A stretch of 64,000 bases of DNA from Methanothrix harundinacea 6Ac. Its GTDB lineage: Archaea; Halobacteriota; Methanosarcinia; Methanotrichales; Methanotrichaceae. The notes beneath the pieces are model-generated. The model was not told the DNA's origin. It saw nothing but the letters and a program-made list of their open reading frames with translations, and searched no databases. Every line of letters starts with the position of its first letter. The first letter of the stretch is position 1. The position numbers and the translations under genes are program-made. This document shows positions 52,956 to 61,996 of the stretch, one piece after another. The stretch is taken from NCBI RefSeq assembly GCF_000235565.1, contig NC_017527.1, positions 1,674,001-1,738,000 on the forward strand. The letters are read 5' to 3'.

Positions 52956-53609
52956 TCAGACAGCATCGCCATTTAGAGGCTTTATCGGGATGATGTAAGG
53001 CAGGTCCAGATCCTTCAAAACCACCCCCTTTACCCCGAAGATCATCCTGATGTTCTCCTTGGTGAGGTGGCATAGAGGATCGCAGATGGCGTATACCTTT
53101 CCCTCCTTCAGCATCACCAGGCTGTCGGAGTACCTGGCCCCTGGGTTCAGGTCGTGGATCCCCATCACCGCCGAGATCCTGGTCTTCTTCACCAGGGATC
53201 TGACCGTCTCCATCACCTTCAGCTGGTGCTTGACGTCCTGGTTCGAAGTCGGCTCGTCCAGGAGAAGGATCTCCGGCTCCTGGCAGAGGGCTCTGGCGAT
53301 AAGGATCCTCTGCTTATCGCCGCCGGAGAGCTCCGAGAAGTCCTTGAGGGCGAACTCCTCGACGTGAAGGAGCTTCATCATCTCGACGACTTTATCGATA
53401 TCCTCGTCAGATACCCGGCCGCCGTCGAGAAGGATCGCACCCTCGGGCTTGAGGATCCTGTCGATGCCCTTGATGAGGGTGGTTTTGCCGGAGCCATTGG
53501 GGCCCACGATGCTGAGAACCTCTGAGTCACCGACGACGAAGCTCAGCTCGACCGGGATCCAGCAACTGCCGTAGCTTAAGCTGAGATCCTTGATGGCGAT
53601 ATTTTCCAA
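52956..53609 (-). pseudogene. Decaying third copy of the FecE-type ATPase
   Basis: A 217-residue frame clearly paralogous to the two intact ATPases in this window (about 75 percent identical by eye). Walker A GPNGSGKTTLIKG, the signature (here LSGGDKQR instead of LSGGQKQR), Walker B ILLLDEPTSNQD and the H-loop region GIHDLN are still seen. After ILLDGGR, however, a block of about 45 residues is missing in frame, and VSDEDIDKVVEMM follows directly. The lost block in the intact copies carries the Q-loop (YVPQS) and the helical part that couples to the permease. No permease gene precedes it. It is probably non-functional. Confidence 0.8.
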
Positions 53610-53899
53610 TCTTCACTTCCTGGTATGTTGAAGCCTGGAGAAAGAAGATGTCAAAGGTGCTGGAGATGTGATCCGTGAGCGAGTTCATAAGTCAGATTTC
53701 CCAGATACCAGCAGGAGATTCGGTGAGATATTACCCTGAGAGCACTGTAGAGGTGACGAGACGAACTCCTCCAGAATAGCCATCATTAATTGACATCGCG
53801 CTAGCAACTTCTTCGAGCTAGCCTGGGGGGAGTGAGTACGTCGCAGCAAGGACATTACCCCCTGCTACGAGGATACCGACGAGGAGTAGAGGTGGCAAT
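53610..53899. other. Stretch where a permease gene would be expected
   Basis: In both intact copies the permease gene lies directly upstream of the ATPase. Here the same place holds about 290 bp with no open frame and no similarity to the permease that I can see. It contains several short direct and inverted bits but no gene. Confidence 0.5.
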
Positions 53900-54630
53900 A
53901 AAAGGATAACTGAAAACTATGATGAAGTCAAGTCTGAGAATTGAGAAAATGTCTATCCGGATTACTACGATGCTGTGGCATTAGCAACAAAGCCTCACCA
54001 TTTCCCAAGTCCGGTAAACGATCCTGAATGGCTGAAGCCGACGGTTGATTGGTTTGTAGAAGCAGAAACAGCCATGGAGGTTGGCCCTGGCAAGGGTGAG
54101 TTTGCCGAATCGGGAGCGAGGAGGGGCAGCCTCAGCAGATATTACATAGTCGACATGTCAGAAAGAATGCAGGATTTGGTGAAAGCCCGCCTGGAAAATG
54201 CGGATACTTCAACAGAGCTGGTTTTCATCCACGCCGAATTGGACCGCGACCCTCTTTCTGAGATTCCCGACGGAACTATAGATAAGATCATCATGATAAA
54301 CGCCTTCCAGGACATAAACCCCAAACACGCCCTCTGGGAGTTCAGAAGAATCTTGAAACCCGGTGGTCTGTTCAGGGCTAACGTCACCGATAGATCGGTG
54401 AGAGAAGAAACCGCCGCTGATGACGATCTTTTTAACAAGGAAAGCGGGTATTTCTATCTGACCAGCAATCCTGGCGCTGAAGATCAAAATGAGGTGAAAC
54501 CCCTGGGCCGCATCACCACGAAGGCTGGAGAAGATGTGCCCTACTATAGGATGATGAGATCATATTATCGATGGGAGCTCAAGCTTTCTTTTGCTGAACC
54601 CCAATGCCTAAAAAGATCGGACCGAAGCCT
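53900..54630 (+). pseudogene. SAM methyltransferase remnant with in-frame stop
   Basis: From about 53900 the frame reads NKRITENYDEVKSEN, then TGA at 53942-53944, then ENVYPDYYDAVALATKPHHF, PVNDPEWLKPTVDW, AMEVGPGKGEFAE (motif I, SAM binding), INPKHALWEFRRILKPGGLF. If the TGA were TGG (Trp) the reading would be continuous. The 3' end lacks a stop of its own and runs into the antisense of the next gene at 54634. No ATG begins the frame; the GTG at 53975 is the first possible start after the stop. So both ends are damaged. Confidence 0.65.
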
Positions 54631-54633
54631 TAC

Positions 54634-55824
54634 TTACGGCTCCGGATATACGAATACTCCCTTCTCCTCCAGATCGTAGTCAAGACCCTGGAACTCGGTG
54701 AGGTACCTATGATGGATCGCTTTTGGATCGAAATCCTCGAAGAGCTCGGGGTGAAGTATCTTGGCCGCGTAGGCGACGCCTATGAAGTGCCGACATCCGC
54801 TGTAGGGAAGGTAAGTCCATAGGGGCGAGGCCACCAGGTAGACCTCCCCATTCTTCACCGCGTTCACGTTCGCAAGCTCTTGCCGGTCCATGATCTCTTG
54901 TATTATCGCTTCCGCATTCGCGGTATCTTCCGCCATCTTCTCATCGGGATCCTCCTCCGAGAGGAGCCTGATGATCACGTCGGGATTTGCGGAAACCACA
55001 GCTTCTGGATCTATCTCCGCCGTCTGACCGAGGTCGAAGATGAAACGCCCTCCCGCCATCTCGATGGGATCGATGTTGTTGTCCGAGGTCTTGTATCGGT
55101 CCGACTCGCAGTAGACCTTCGGCCTCTCCTCCTCGGTGAGGTTCCCAGTCCTCTCCTCCACCGTCCCTAAAACGCCCTCATAGAAATCCAGGAACTTCGC
55201 CGCCTCCTCCTCCCTCTCAAAGAGGACCCCCAGCTTCTCCACCTCTTCCGAGTAGATATCCGGTCTGCTGCACGCAAGGCATGCGACGGTTATCCCAGTT
55301 CCCTCCATCTTCTCCATGAAAGGTTCGTAAAAGGCGCCGAAACGACCGCCTCCTGAGCCGGGATGCACTATGAGCAGATCAGGATTTGCCTGTACAATCG
55401 CCTCCGCATCAGGATCGTGGAAGTGTCCCAGGGAGGGGATGTCGCTGAAATCTGAGAAGTATGAGTAGTGACCTGAGGTGTGGTCGGCTATGACCACCAA
55501 ATCAAGGGGCACCTGCAACGTCCTCAAAGTTTCGAGATGCTGGGATATGGTACAGCCGACGGTCTCCACCGGCTTATAGATGGTCACTTCCCGCCCCTTG
55601 GTATCGATGATCGTCCTGGGGTACTCCTCATGAATGTGTCTTATCTCCTCTAGCTCTTCAGAGGTGATGCTCCCGTTCCCCTCTGCTGCCTCCATCTCCT
55701 CATCGGAGACCACCTTGTTCCCGTCCAGGTCCCCTGGTATCGTTCCAACATCAGCTACCGCGGGCCCCATTGCGAAGAAAAGGCACACCGCCAACAGTGC
55801 TGCCTTGGATGCCGTCATCTCCAT
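54634..55824 (-). CDS. ABC transporter substrate-binding protein, paralogue 2
   Basis: A 396-residue exported periplasmic-type binding protein (BtuF/FecB class). The signal peptide (KAALLAVCLFFAMGPAVA) is followed by TIPGDLDGNKVVSDEEMEAA, a Ca-binding dockerin-like loop of the form DxDxNxxVSDEE. Then come SQHLETLRTLQVPLDLVVIADHT, a first lobe with LGHFHDPDAEAIVQANPDLLIVHPG, and a second lobe with PDVIIRLL and VNAVKNGEVYLVASPLWTYLPYSGCRHFIG. It is clearly similar to the protein at 59927-61123. Its start is 308 bp after the CobN stop, with its own inverted repeat, so it may be expressed separately. It has no intact permease or ATPase of its own. Confidence 0.85.
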   Translation of the reverse strand: MEMTASKAALLAVCLFFAMGPAVADVGTIPGDLDGNKVVSDEEMEAAEGNGSITSEELEEIRHIHEEYPRTIIDTKGREVTIYKPVETVGCTISQHLETLRTLQVPLDLVVIADHTSGHYSYFSDFSDIPSLGHFHDPDAEAIVQANPDLLIVHPGSGGGRFGAFYEPFMEKMEGTGITVACLACSRPDIYSEEVEKLGVLFEREEEAAKFLDFYEGVLGTVEERTGNLTEEERPKVYCESDRYKTSDNNIDPIEMAGGRFIFDLGQTAEIDPEAVVSANPDVIIRLLSEEDPDEKMAEDTANAEAIIQEIMDRQELANVNAVKNGEVYLVASPLWTYLPYSGCRHFIGVAYAAKILHPELFEDFDPKAIHHRYLTEFQGLDYDLEEKGVFVYPEP

Positions 55825-56132
55825 TTTTTATCACCTATGCCAGCTTCAATAATACTAAATAGAGTTAAATTAGTATCAATTCATGTTTTTCAGTTAAAAT
55901 GTCCTTCATAGTTATAATTATTTCGATCATCTTGTTATTGAATGTCTATATCATCATAAATTTGGATATTCAAAGGGGATGAACCTTCTGATCAACAAAA
56001 CGCGATCGAGCGAGGATTAAGCTCATAAAAAGAGTTGCAGCTCCCCCTCGTCTCAGGGACGGTGCGCTTAAAGCTGTTCGGTTTGGAAAGGAGACCTCAA
56101 ATTCGATCGGCTCAGCCTTAGCAGAGATCGCT
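55825..56132. other. Intergenic stretch upstream of binding protein 2
   Basis: 308 bp, AT-rich in its left half, with the inverted repeat at 55852-55876. No open frame of interest. Confidence 0.5.
55852..55876. promoter_or_regulatory. ATACTAA/TTAGTAT inverted repeat
   Basis: A perfect 7-bp inverted repeat with an 11-nt spacer, 28 bp upstream of the binding-protein ATG on the minus strand. Half-sites of the same sequence (TTAGTAT) recur in the promoter region before the ChlI-like gene at 63316-63322. This suggests a shared regulator of the metal cluster; it is inference. Confidence 0.45.
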
Positions 56133-59100
56133 TCACCTCTCGCCGAGGCTCTCCTCTATATCTCCCTCCATCTGGAGATAAGCGTCCCTCAGCTTCTCCA
56201 TCTCCTCCTCGCTTGCGTCCCAGTATCCCCTCTTCTCGGCCTCGAAGAGCCGTTCCGCAATCTCAACGGCCGCGAACCGATTGTTCTCGAGGAGCCTTTC
56301 GCGAACCTCATCATCGAAGATGTACCTGTCGGCGATGGAGGACCAGATCCAGTTATCGACGGAATGGGTGGTGGCAGCGAGACCCAAGACGTTCTCCAAC
56401 CTTTCAGCCACCTGCTGGGCACCGTGAAAGTCGTGCTTGAGCATCCCATCAATCCACTTGGGGTTGAGAAGCCTCGTCCGGACTCCTCTCGTCACCGCGT
56501 CCCTCACGTCCTCGGTCTGGATCGCCTCGCCTGTGGTGTCGGATATGAGCATCTCCGGCCGCTCGCCTCGCGCGGTCCGAACGGCGTTAGAAAGCCCTCC
56601 GAAGTACTCGAAGTAGTGGTCGAGGTCGACGATCTCCCTATCATGGGTGTCCCTCACCTGGGACACCAGGTCGACCCTGGCGAGGTTTGACCTGTATACG
56701 GCCTCGCTCTTGACGGCGTGGAGGTTTTTAGCATAGAGGTGGCTCATCGACTGGATGTAGACCTCGGCCAGCTCGTCCTCCGTCTTCCAGATAGAATCCT
56801 CGACGAGAGGGAGCATTCTCGTACCGTACTCTCCAGCCCTCGGGCCGAATATCCTGCCGTTGGCCATCCTGATGAGTGTCTTCTCATCTAGGTTTGATCC
56901 TCCATCGTCTTCTCCGGACTTTAGCCTCTCCAGGTTCTCGATGGAATGCTTCCGGACATAGTTCATATCAAGAGGCTCGTCAAGCCCCGCTACAAGGTTG
57001 AAGGCCTGGTCGAGAAGTTCCACCACGTTCGGGAACATATCCCTGAAAAAGCCGCAGATGTTCACCAGACAGTCGATCCTGGGCCTGCCCAGCTCTTCTA
57101 GGGGCACTAAGGAAAGCTTGGGCGCGAAGGAGCCGGGGGCCCTCTCGACTTTTACGCCCAGGTAGCTCAAGATCTGTCCCACCGACTCGCCGCCGGTCTT
57201 GGTCGTCTCAAAGCCCCAGAGGATGACGCCGGTCGTCTCGGGGCAGGTGCCGTTCTTCTCCATGTACTTGGATACGGTGTTTTCGGCGATCTCCGCGCCC
57301 CTCTCGAAGGCTGCTGGTGTTGGGATCTTCGTCGGGTCGAACTGGGTGAGGTTTCTGCCCGTTGGGAGGACTTCTGGCGACCTTATGACGTCGCCTCCGT
57401 CCCCCTGCTCGACGAACTCGCTTCCCAATCCCCGAACGAAATTTTCAAGCTCGCCTCCGTTCTGAGAGTAGCTCTCCATCAGCCTCAGGCCGTAACTGAG
57501 GGTCTTAATAAGCTCCTTTTTTCCCTCCCCCGATAGGCCGCTCTCATCGGCTGCGGCCTCTGTCGACAGATCGATGGCCACATCCACGAGCCTTCTGCAC
57601 CACTCATCAATCTGCTCCAGATCTTTTGCAAAGCCCACTCTATTTTTGAGGGCGAAGTCGTAGTCGATCCCCTCGGACTCGGCGAGGATCCTGTTCAGGG
57701 ACTTCAGCTCTTCGCGGTCGTAACGGAGGATGAAGACGACAAACTGCTTCATGACGTCGGGATCGTACTTATCCCCCAGGACGTGGAGGCCGTCGGGGAT
57801 TATCCTCCGCTTCATCTCGTAGAGCTGGTCGTGGAGAAGATCGACCTCTTCGGCCTCGAAGTTCAGCTCCCTCGCCTTCTCCAGGATCATCTCCCGGACT
57901 CGCTCGCACCTTTGAGGGTCCTGGACCTGAGCTTCGGAGTGCTCGTCGATGAGGTCCTGAAGCTCTGCGTACTCCTCGTAGAGGTCGGACGCCGTGTAGG
58001 GAGGCGAGTTGTAGCCGACTATCGTCCCGTATAGTCTGCGCTTTGCGATCACCACCTCTGACGTGTTCACGACGTGGTAGAAGTAGAGGTGAGGCATGTT
58101 TCCTATCAGAAGGTCCGGGAAGCATGAAGAGCTCATCCCCACCTCCTTTCCCTTCATGAACTCGGCCAGGCCGTGGGTCCCGACGTGGACGACCAGGTCC
58201 GCCTTCCAGACCATCTCGAGCCATTCGTAAAAGGCGACGTACTGATGGTGAGGCGGCTTCGTCTTGTCGTGGGTGGCCGAGGCGAGGTCCTGATCCCCCA
58301 GGGGCGGACGGGCGGGCTGGATCCCGACGAAGACGTTCCCAAACTCGATCCCCGGGATCAGGATCTCCTCGCCGAGGGTCATCACTTTTCCCGGCGGCTC
58401 GCCCCAGGACTCGATCATATCCGATCCCATCTCCTCGGGCAAAGAGGCGAAGAACCGGCGGTAGCCTTCCGCCTTCATTGAGGGGCAGCTCTTCAGCGTC
58501 TCATCCTTCGAAAACCAGGTCCCAGAGTTCACTATCGAAAAGTCCTGGAAGAGCAGGTGGAGGTCCTTTTCGGGGAGGTCGACCCTGTAGCCCTCTTCGG
58601 CCATCCTCTCGAGGAGCCTTCGGACGCTTTTGAAGACGTCGAGGTACGAGGCCCGGCCGAGGTTTGCCTCCCCCGGAGGGTAGTTGTAGACTACGATCGC
58701 CACCCTCTTCTCGTCGTTTGGCATCTTACGGAGCCGGTTCCAGTTTCTGATCCGCGCGGCGATCCTGGATATCCGGTCGTCGATGGGGATCACGTCCTGG
58801 GCGTCGAGCTCTCCGACCTTGAAGCTCTGGACGCCGCAAGCGGGTATCGGCTCGATGCAGCCATCGAGCTCGGGCCAGATCACCGCCATGATCACCTCGG
58901 GGGGTGAGAGGCCCGTAGGCGACTCCATCCACTTCTCCACCTCCCTGCTGTACATGGGGGCGGGGGTGAAGACGGGGACGTTCAGATCCTTGAGGAGGTC
59001 CCGGGTCAGCTGATGGTTTCCTCCCAAGGGGCCTCCATTCAGCCTGAACCAGGTGAGGTTCACGAGGGCGTCAATGATCGACCGACCATCTTTAAAGAAG

Positions 59101-59909
59101 AACTTCCTCATGGCCCGGAGGTTGTGGATCCCGTCCGAGTAGACCGGCACCAGGTTCACGTCGCCCAGCTTCTCTGCCAGGGCCTTCAGCGTCGACTGGC
59201 ACTGGTCGAAGTGCATATTCCCGTAGAAGAGGTAACCGATCGTAGGCCTATCTTCTGAGAAGCCGGAGCTCTCTAGAAATTCATCGAGGTCATCGAAGCT
59301 ACCATAAACCGGATGGTATATCCCGTACTTGGGGAACTCCTGGGGATCTTTAGCCTTCGGTAGATCGCAGCCAAGGTGCTCGTTCAGGAAGTGGAGGAGA
59401 AGGTTTCGGTAGTTCTCTTTTCCGCCATATCTCCAGTACCGTGCGATCTTGACGTAGCTTGACGTATCCTTCATCGGGCCCACGGGCACCAACTTCCCAG
59501 CGGTGGCCATCAGGCTCTCGGCCCTCTGGATCTTCTTCCAGACCTCCTCGGGGTCCCTCACTTCCCCGGGATTTATGCGGTCAGCCAGCCGGCTTCCAGA
59601 AAAGGAACCGAGCCTCGTTATCCTCATCATCCGAGAGAAGGGGCTCGATAGGTTCACGACGATATTCTTCTCGTCTTTCAGGGCGTTGTAGACGACCTCG
59701 CTCGCGTGCCCCTCTCCCCTTATGTCGACGAAGACGGCGTCAGACCTCTTCAGATCCTCTCGAAGAAGCACCTCATCCACCTCTTCTTCGTCGATCGTGC
59801 GGGGGTAGTAGATCTTGAGGTCCAGGTCGAGGCGGAACTCTGCCTGGATCTCCTGGGCGGCGAGGGCGAGGCTCTTGGCCGGGACCGTCGATATGAAGGC
59901 GACCTTCAT
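56133..59909 (-). CDS. cobN: CobN/ChlH-type metal chelatase large subunit
   Basis: A 1258-residue protein, the normal size for the large subunit of cobaltochelatase or magnesium chelatase. It begins VAFISTVPAKSLALAAQEIQ. Recognisable CobN/ChlH blocks: YLFYGNMHFDQCQSTLKALAEKL, DLVVHVGTHGLAEFMKGKEV, GMSSSCFPDLLIGNMPHLYF, VIAKRRLYGTIVGYN and a C-terminal MGLAATTHSVDNWIWSSIADRY-like part. Such proteins bind the tetrapyrrole and carry out metal insertion together with AAA+ subunits such as the one at 63353. In methanogens the natural metal and tetrapyrrole for these CobN homologues are not settled. The gene starts 17 bp after the stop of the binding-protein gene, in the same operon. Confidence 0.92.
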   Translation of the reverse strand: MKVAFISTVPAKSLALAAQEIQAEFRLDLDLKIYYPRTIDEEEVDEVLLREDLKRSDAVFVDIRGEGHASEVVYNALKDEKNIVVNLSSPFSRMMRITRLGSFSGSRLADRINPGEVRDPEEVWKKIQRAESLMATAGKLVPVGPMKDTSSYVKIARYWRYGGKENYRNLLLHFLNEHLGCDLPKAKDPQEFPKYGIYHPVYGSFDDLDEFLESSGFSEDRPTIGYLFYGNMHFDQCQSTLKALAEKLGDVNLVPVYSDGIHNLRAMRKFFFKDGRSIIDALVNLTWFRLNGGPLGGNHQLTRDLLKDLNVPVFTPAPMYSREVEKWMESPTGLSPPEVIMAVIWPELDGCIEPIPACGVQSFKVGELDAQDVIPIDDRISRIAARIRNWNRLRKMPNDEKRVAIVVYNYPPGEANLGRASYLDVFKSVRRLLERMAEEGYRVDLPEKDLHLLFQDFSIVNSGTWFSKDETLKSCPSMKAEGYRRFFASLPEEMGSDMIESWGEPPGKVMTLGEEILIPGIEFGNVFVGIQPARPPLGDQDLASATHDKTKPPHHQYVAFYEWLEMVWKADLVVHVGTHGLAEFMKGKEVGMSSSCFPDLLIGNMPHLYFYHVVNTSEVVIAKRRLYGTIVGYNSPPYTASDLYEEYAELQDLIDEHSEAQVQDPQRCERVREMILEKARELNFEAEEVDLLHDQLYEMKRRIIPDGLHVLGDKYDPDVMKQFVVFILRYDREELKSLNRILAESEGIDYDFALKNRVGFAKDLEQIDEWCRRLVDVAIDLSTEAAADESGLSGEGKKELIKTLSYGLRLMESYSQNGGELENFVRGLGSEFVEQGDGGDVIRSPEVLPTGRNLTQFDPTKIPTPAAFERGAEIAENTVSKYMEKNGTCPETTGVILWGFETTKTGGESVGQILSYLGVKVERAPGSFAPKLSLVPLEELGRPRIDCLVNICGFFRDMFPNVVELLDQAFNLVAGLDEPLDMNYVRKHSIENLERLKSGEDDGGSNLDEKTLIRMANGRIFGPRAGEYGTRMLPLVEDSIWKTEDELAEVYIQSMSHLYAKNLHAVKSEAVYRSNLARVDLVSQVRDTHDREIVDLDHYFEYFGGLSNAVRTARGERPEMLISDTTGEAIQTEDVRDAVTRGVRTRLLNPKWIDGMLKHDFHGAQQVAERLENVLGLAATTHSVDNWIWSSIADRYIFDDEVRERLLENNRFAAVEIAERLFEAEKRGYWDASEEEMEKLRDAYLQMEGDIEESLGER

Positions 59910-59926
59910 GGATCATGCTCCATAGA

Positions 59927-61123
59927 TCAATCTGAAGAGGGGTAGACGAAGGCCCCCCTCTCCGATAGGTCGTAGTCTAGGCCCTGAAACTCCGAGAGGT
60001 ACCTCTGGTGGGTCTCTACGGGATCGATATCCCCAAAGAGGCCCGGATGGAACCACTTGGCCATCTGCTCGATCCCGACGAAGTACCTGCAACTGCAGTA
60101 TGGAAGGTAAGTCCAGAAGGGGGCGGCCATGGCGTAGACCCGTTCCTCCTGGACCGCCTTCACCCCCTGGAGCTCCGTCTTGTTCATCACTTCTTCCCTT
60201 GCGGCCTTCAACCTTGAGTAGTCCCCCGCCGCCTTGGCGTCGAAGTCGTCGTAGGAGACGAGCCTGATGATGACGTCGGGGTTCGCGGCGATCACGGCCT
60301 CGGGGTCCACCTCCCTCACAGGGCCCGCACCTTCGAAGATGTACCTCCCCCCGGCCATCGTTATCGGGTAGACGTCCGAGGGGGAGGTCTTATAGACGTC
60401 GTACTCGCAGTAGACCATTGGCCTCTCATCCTCGGGGATTTCGCTCACCTCATCCTCCACCGAACCCAAAACACCCTCATAAAAGTCGAGGAACTCCCGG
60501 GCCTCGGTCCCCCGCTCGAAGAGGATTCCGAGCTTCTCCACGTCCTCGGAGTAGGTCTCGGGGACGTTGCACCTGAACCTGAAGACGGTGAGCCCCGAGG
60601 CATCCAGCTTCGACAAAAGCTCGTCAAAGCCTCCGGATGGTCCTGGGCCAGGGTGGACTATCACCACGTCCGGCTCTAGGGCCAGGATCGTCTCCAGGTC
60701 GAACTCGTAGAAGTGGCCGATGCTGGGAAGATCCGCGAACTCCGAGAGGTAAGAGTACCTCTCCATGTCCTGGGGCACGCCCACTATCGTCTCTTTTGGC
60801 ACCTTGATGGAGCGGAGGGTCTCAAGCTGCTGGGGAGTGGTGCATACCGCCCTCTCCACGGGCCTATAAATCGTCACCTCCATCCCTCTCCCGTCGATTA
60901 TCGTCCGGGGATAGCTCTGCTGGATGTGCACGATCTCTTCCAATTCCTCGGAGCTCACATTGCCAGCGACTTGATTTGCCCTTGCAGCATCCAGCTCCTC
61001 GTCGGAGACTACCAGGTCCCCGTCGAGATCTCCGGGAACAGTCTTCATACAAGCGTTTTCTCCTTCTGCCATCCCCAAAAGGGAGATCGATAGAATCAGA
61101 ACCATCAATGTCCAGTTTCGCAT
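59927..61123 (-). CDS. ABC transporter substrate-binding protein, paralogue 1
   Basis: A 398-residue exported binding protein. After the signal peptide (TLMVLILSISLLGMAEG) it has TVPGDLDGDLVVSDEELDAARA, a DxDGDxxVSDEE Ca-binding loop. The BtuF/FecB-type body follows: TIIDGRGMEVTIYRPVERAVCTT, IGHFYEFDLETILALEPDVVIVHPG, EDERPMVYCEYDVYKT and VYAMAAPFWTYLPYCSCRYFVG. Its position, 63 bp after the ATPase stop, fits the binding protein of that importer. The C-terminus QGLDYDLSERGAFVYPSS is nearly the same in paralogue 2. A GGAGGAAAT site precedes the ATG at 61123. Confidence 0.87.
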   Translation of the reverse strand: MRNWTLMVLILSISLLGMAEGENACMKTVPGDLDGDLVVSDEELDAARANQVAGNVSSEELEEIVHIQQSYPRTIIDGRGMEVTIYRPVERAVCTTPQQLETLRSIKVPKETIVGVPQDMERYSYLSEFADLPSIGHFYEFDLETILALEPDVVIVHPGPGPSGGFDELLSKLDASGLTVFRFRCNVPETYSEDVEKLGILFERGTEAREFLDFYEGVLGSVEDEVSEIPEDERPMVYCEYDVYKTSPSDVYPITMAGGRYIFEGAGPVREVDPEAVIAANPDVIIRLVSYDDFDAKAAGDYSRLKAAREEVMNKTELQGVKAVQEERVYAMAAPFWTYLPYCSCRYFVGIEQMAKWFHPGLFGDIDPVETHQRYLSEFQGLDYDLSERGAFVYPSSD

Positions 61124-61186
61124 TATTATTTCCTCCTCAATAAAAGCACAAATAATTCTGAAAGAGTGCTAAAAGATTCACAAGAT

Positions 61187-61996
61187 CTACATCCATCTAT
61201 TGAAAGATAGATCCCGCTTCTCGCCTCCGTTCAGGGATCTGATCGGTACGACGTAAGGGCGATCTAGGTCCTTCATGACGACCGCCTCGACTCCGAAGAT
61301 GGTCCTGATGTTCTCTTTGGTCAGGAGGGAGATGGGGTCCCCGACGGCGTAAATCCTCCCCTCCTTCAGCATCACGAGGGAGTCGGAGTACCGGGCTGCG
61401 AGGTTCAGGTCGTGGATGGCCATCACCGCGGATATGCCGGTCTTCTTGACAATGGACCTGACCGTATCCATGGCCTCGAGCTGGTGCTTGACGTCGAGGT
61501 TGGATGTCGGCTCGTCCAGAAGTAGGACCTCGGGCTCCTGGGCCAGGGCCCGGGCGATCAGGACACGCTGCTTCTGGCCTCCTGACAGCTCGGAGAAGTC
61601 CTTGAGGGCGAACTCCTCGACGTGGAGGAGCCTCATCACCTCGACTACCCGGTCGATATCCTCTTCGGCGACCCTCCACCCCATCCTTGGCCTTCTTCCC
61701 ATGAGGATGGTGTCGAATACGGTGGTGGTGAGGGAGCTGGTCGTCGACTGGGGTACGTACCCTATGAACCTTGCCACCTCCTGGCGGCTCAAGCTCTGGA
61801 GGTTGCGGCCGCCGTCCAGGATGATCGTCCCTTTTGGCTTCAGGATCCGGTCGATGCACTTGATGAGGGTCGTCTTCCCCGATCCGTTGGGTCCGACTAG
61901 GCTCAGGACCTCGGAGTCTCCGACGACGAGGTTCAGATCATCCAGGATCCTCCTGCTGCCGTAGGAGAAGCTGAGGTTTTTGATGGTGATCTTCAC
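61187..61996 (-). CDS. FecE/BtuD-type ABC transporter ATPase, copy 2
   Basis: A 269-residue ATPase with the same residues as copy 1 through IRSLNGG, then a unique C-terminus EKRDLSFNRWM. All the ATPase motifs are intact (GPNGSGKTT, YVPQS, LSGGQKQR, VLLLDEPTSN, MAIHDLN). The start is the GTG at 61996 overlapping the permease stop; the longer frame to 62281 is a shadow. It is followed by the binding-protein gene and CobN, so this copy is the one placed in the complete importer-chelatase operon. Confidence 0.92.
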   Translation of the reverse strand: MKITIKNLSFSYGSRRILDDLNLVVGDSEVLSLVGPNGSGKTTLIKCIDRILKPKGTIILDGGRNLQSLSRQEVARFIGYVPQSTTSSLTTTVFDTILMGRRPRMGWRVAEEDIDRVVEVMRLLHVEEFALKDFSELSGGQKQRVLIARALAQEPEVLLLDEPTSNLDVKHQLEAMDTVRSIVKKTGISAVMAIHDLNLAARYSDSLVMLKEGRIYAVGDPISLLTKENIRTIFGVEAVVMKDLDRPYVVPIRSLNGGEKRDLSFNRWM

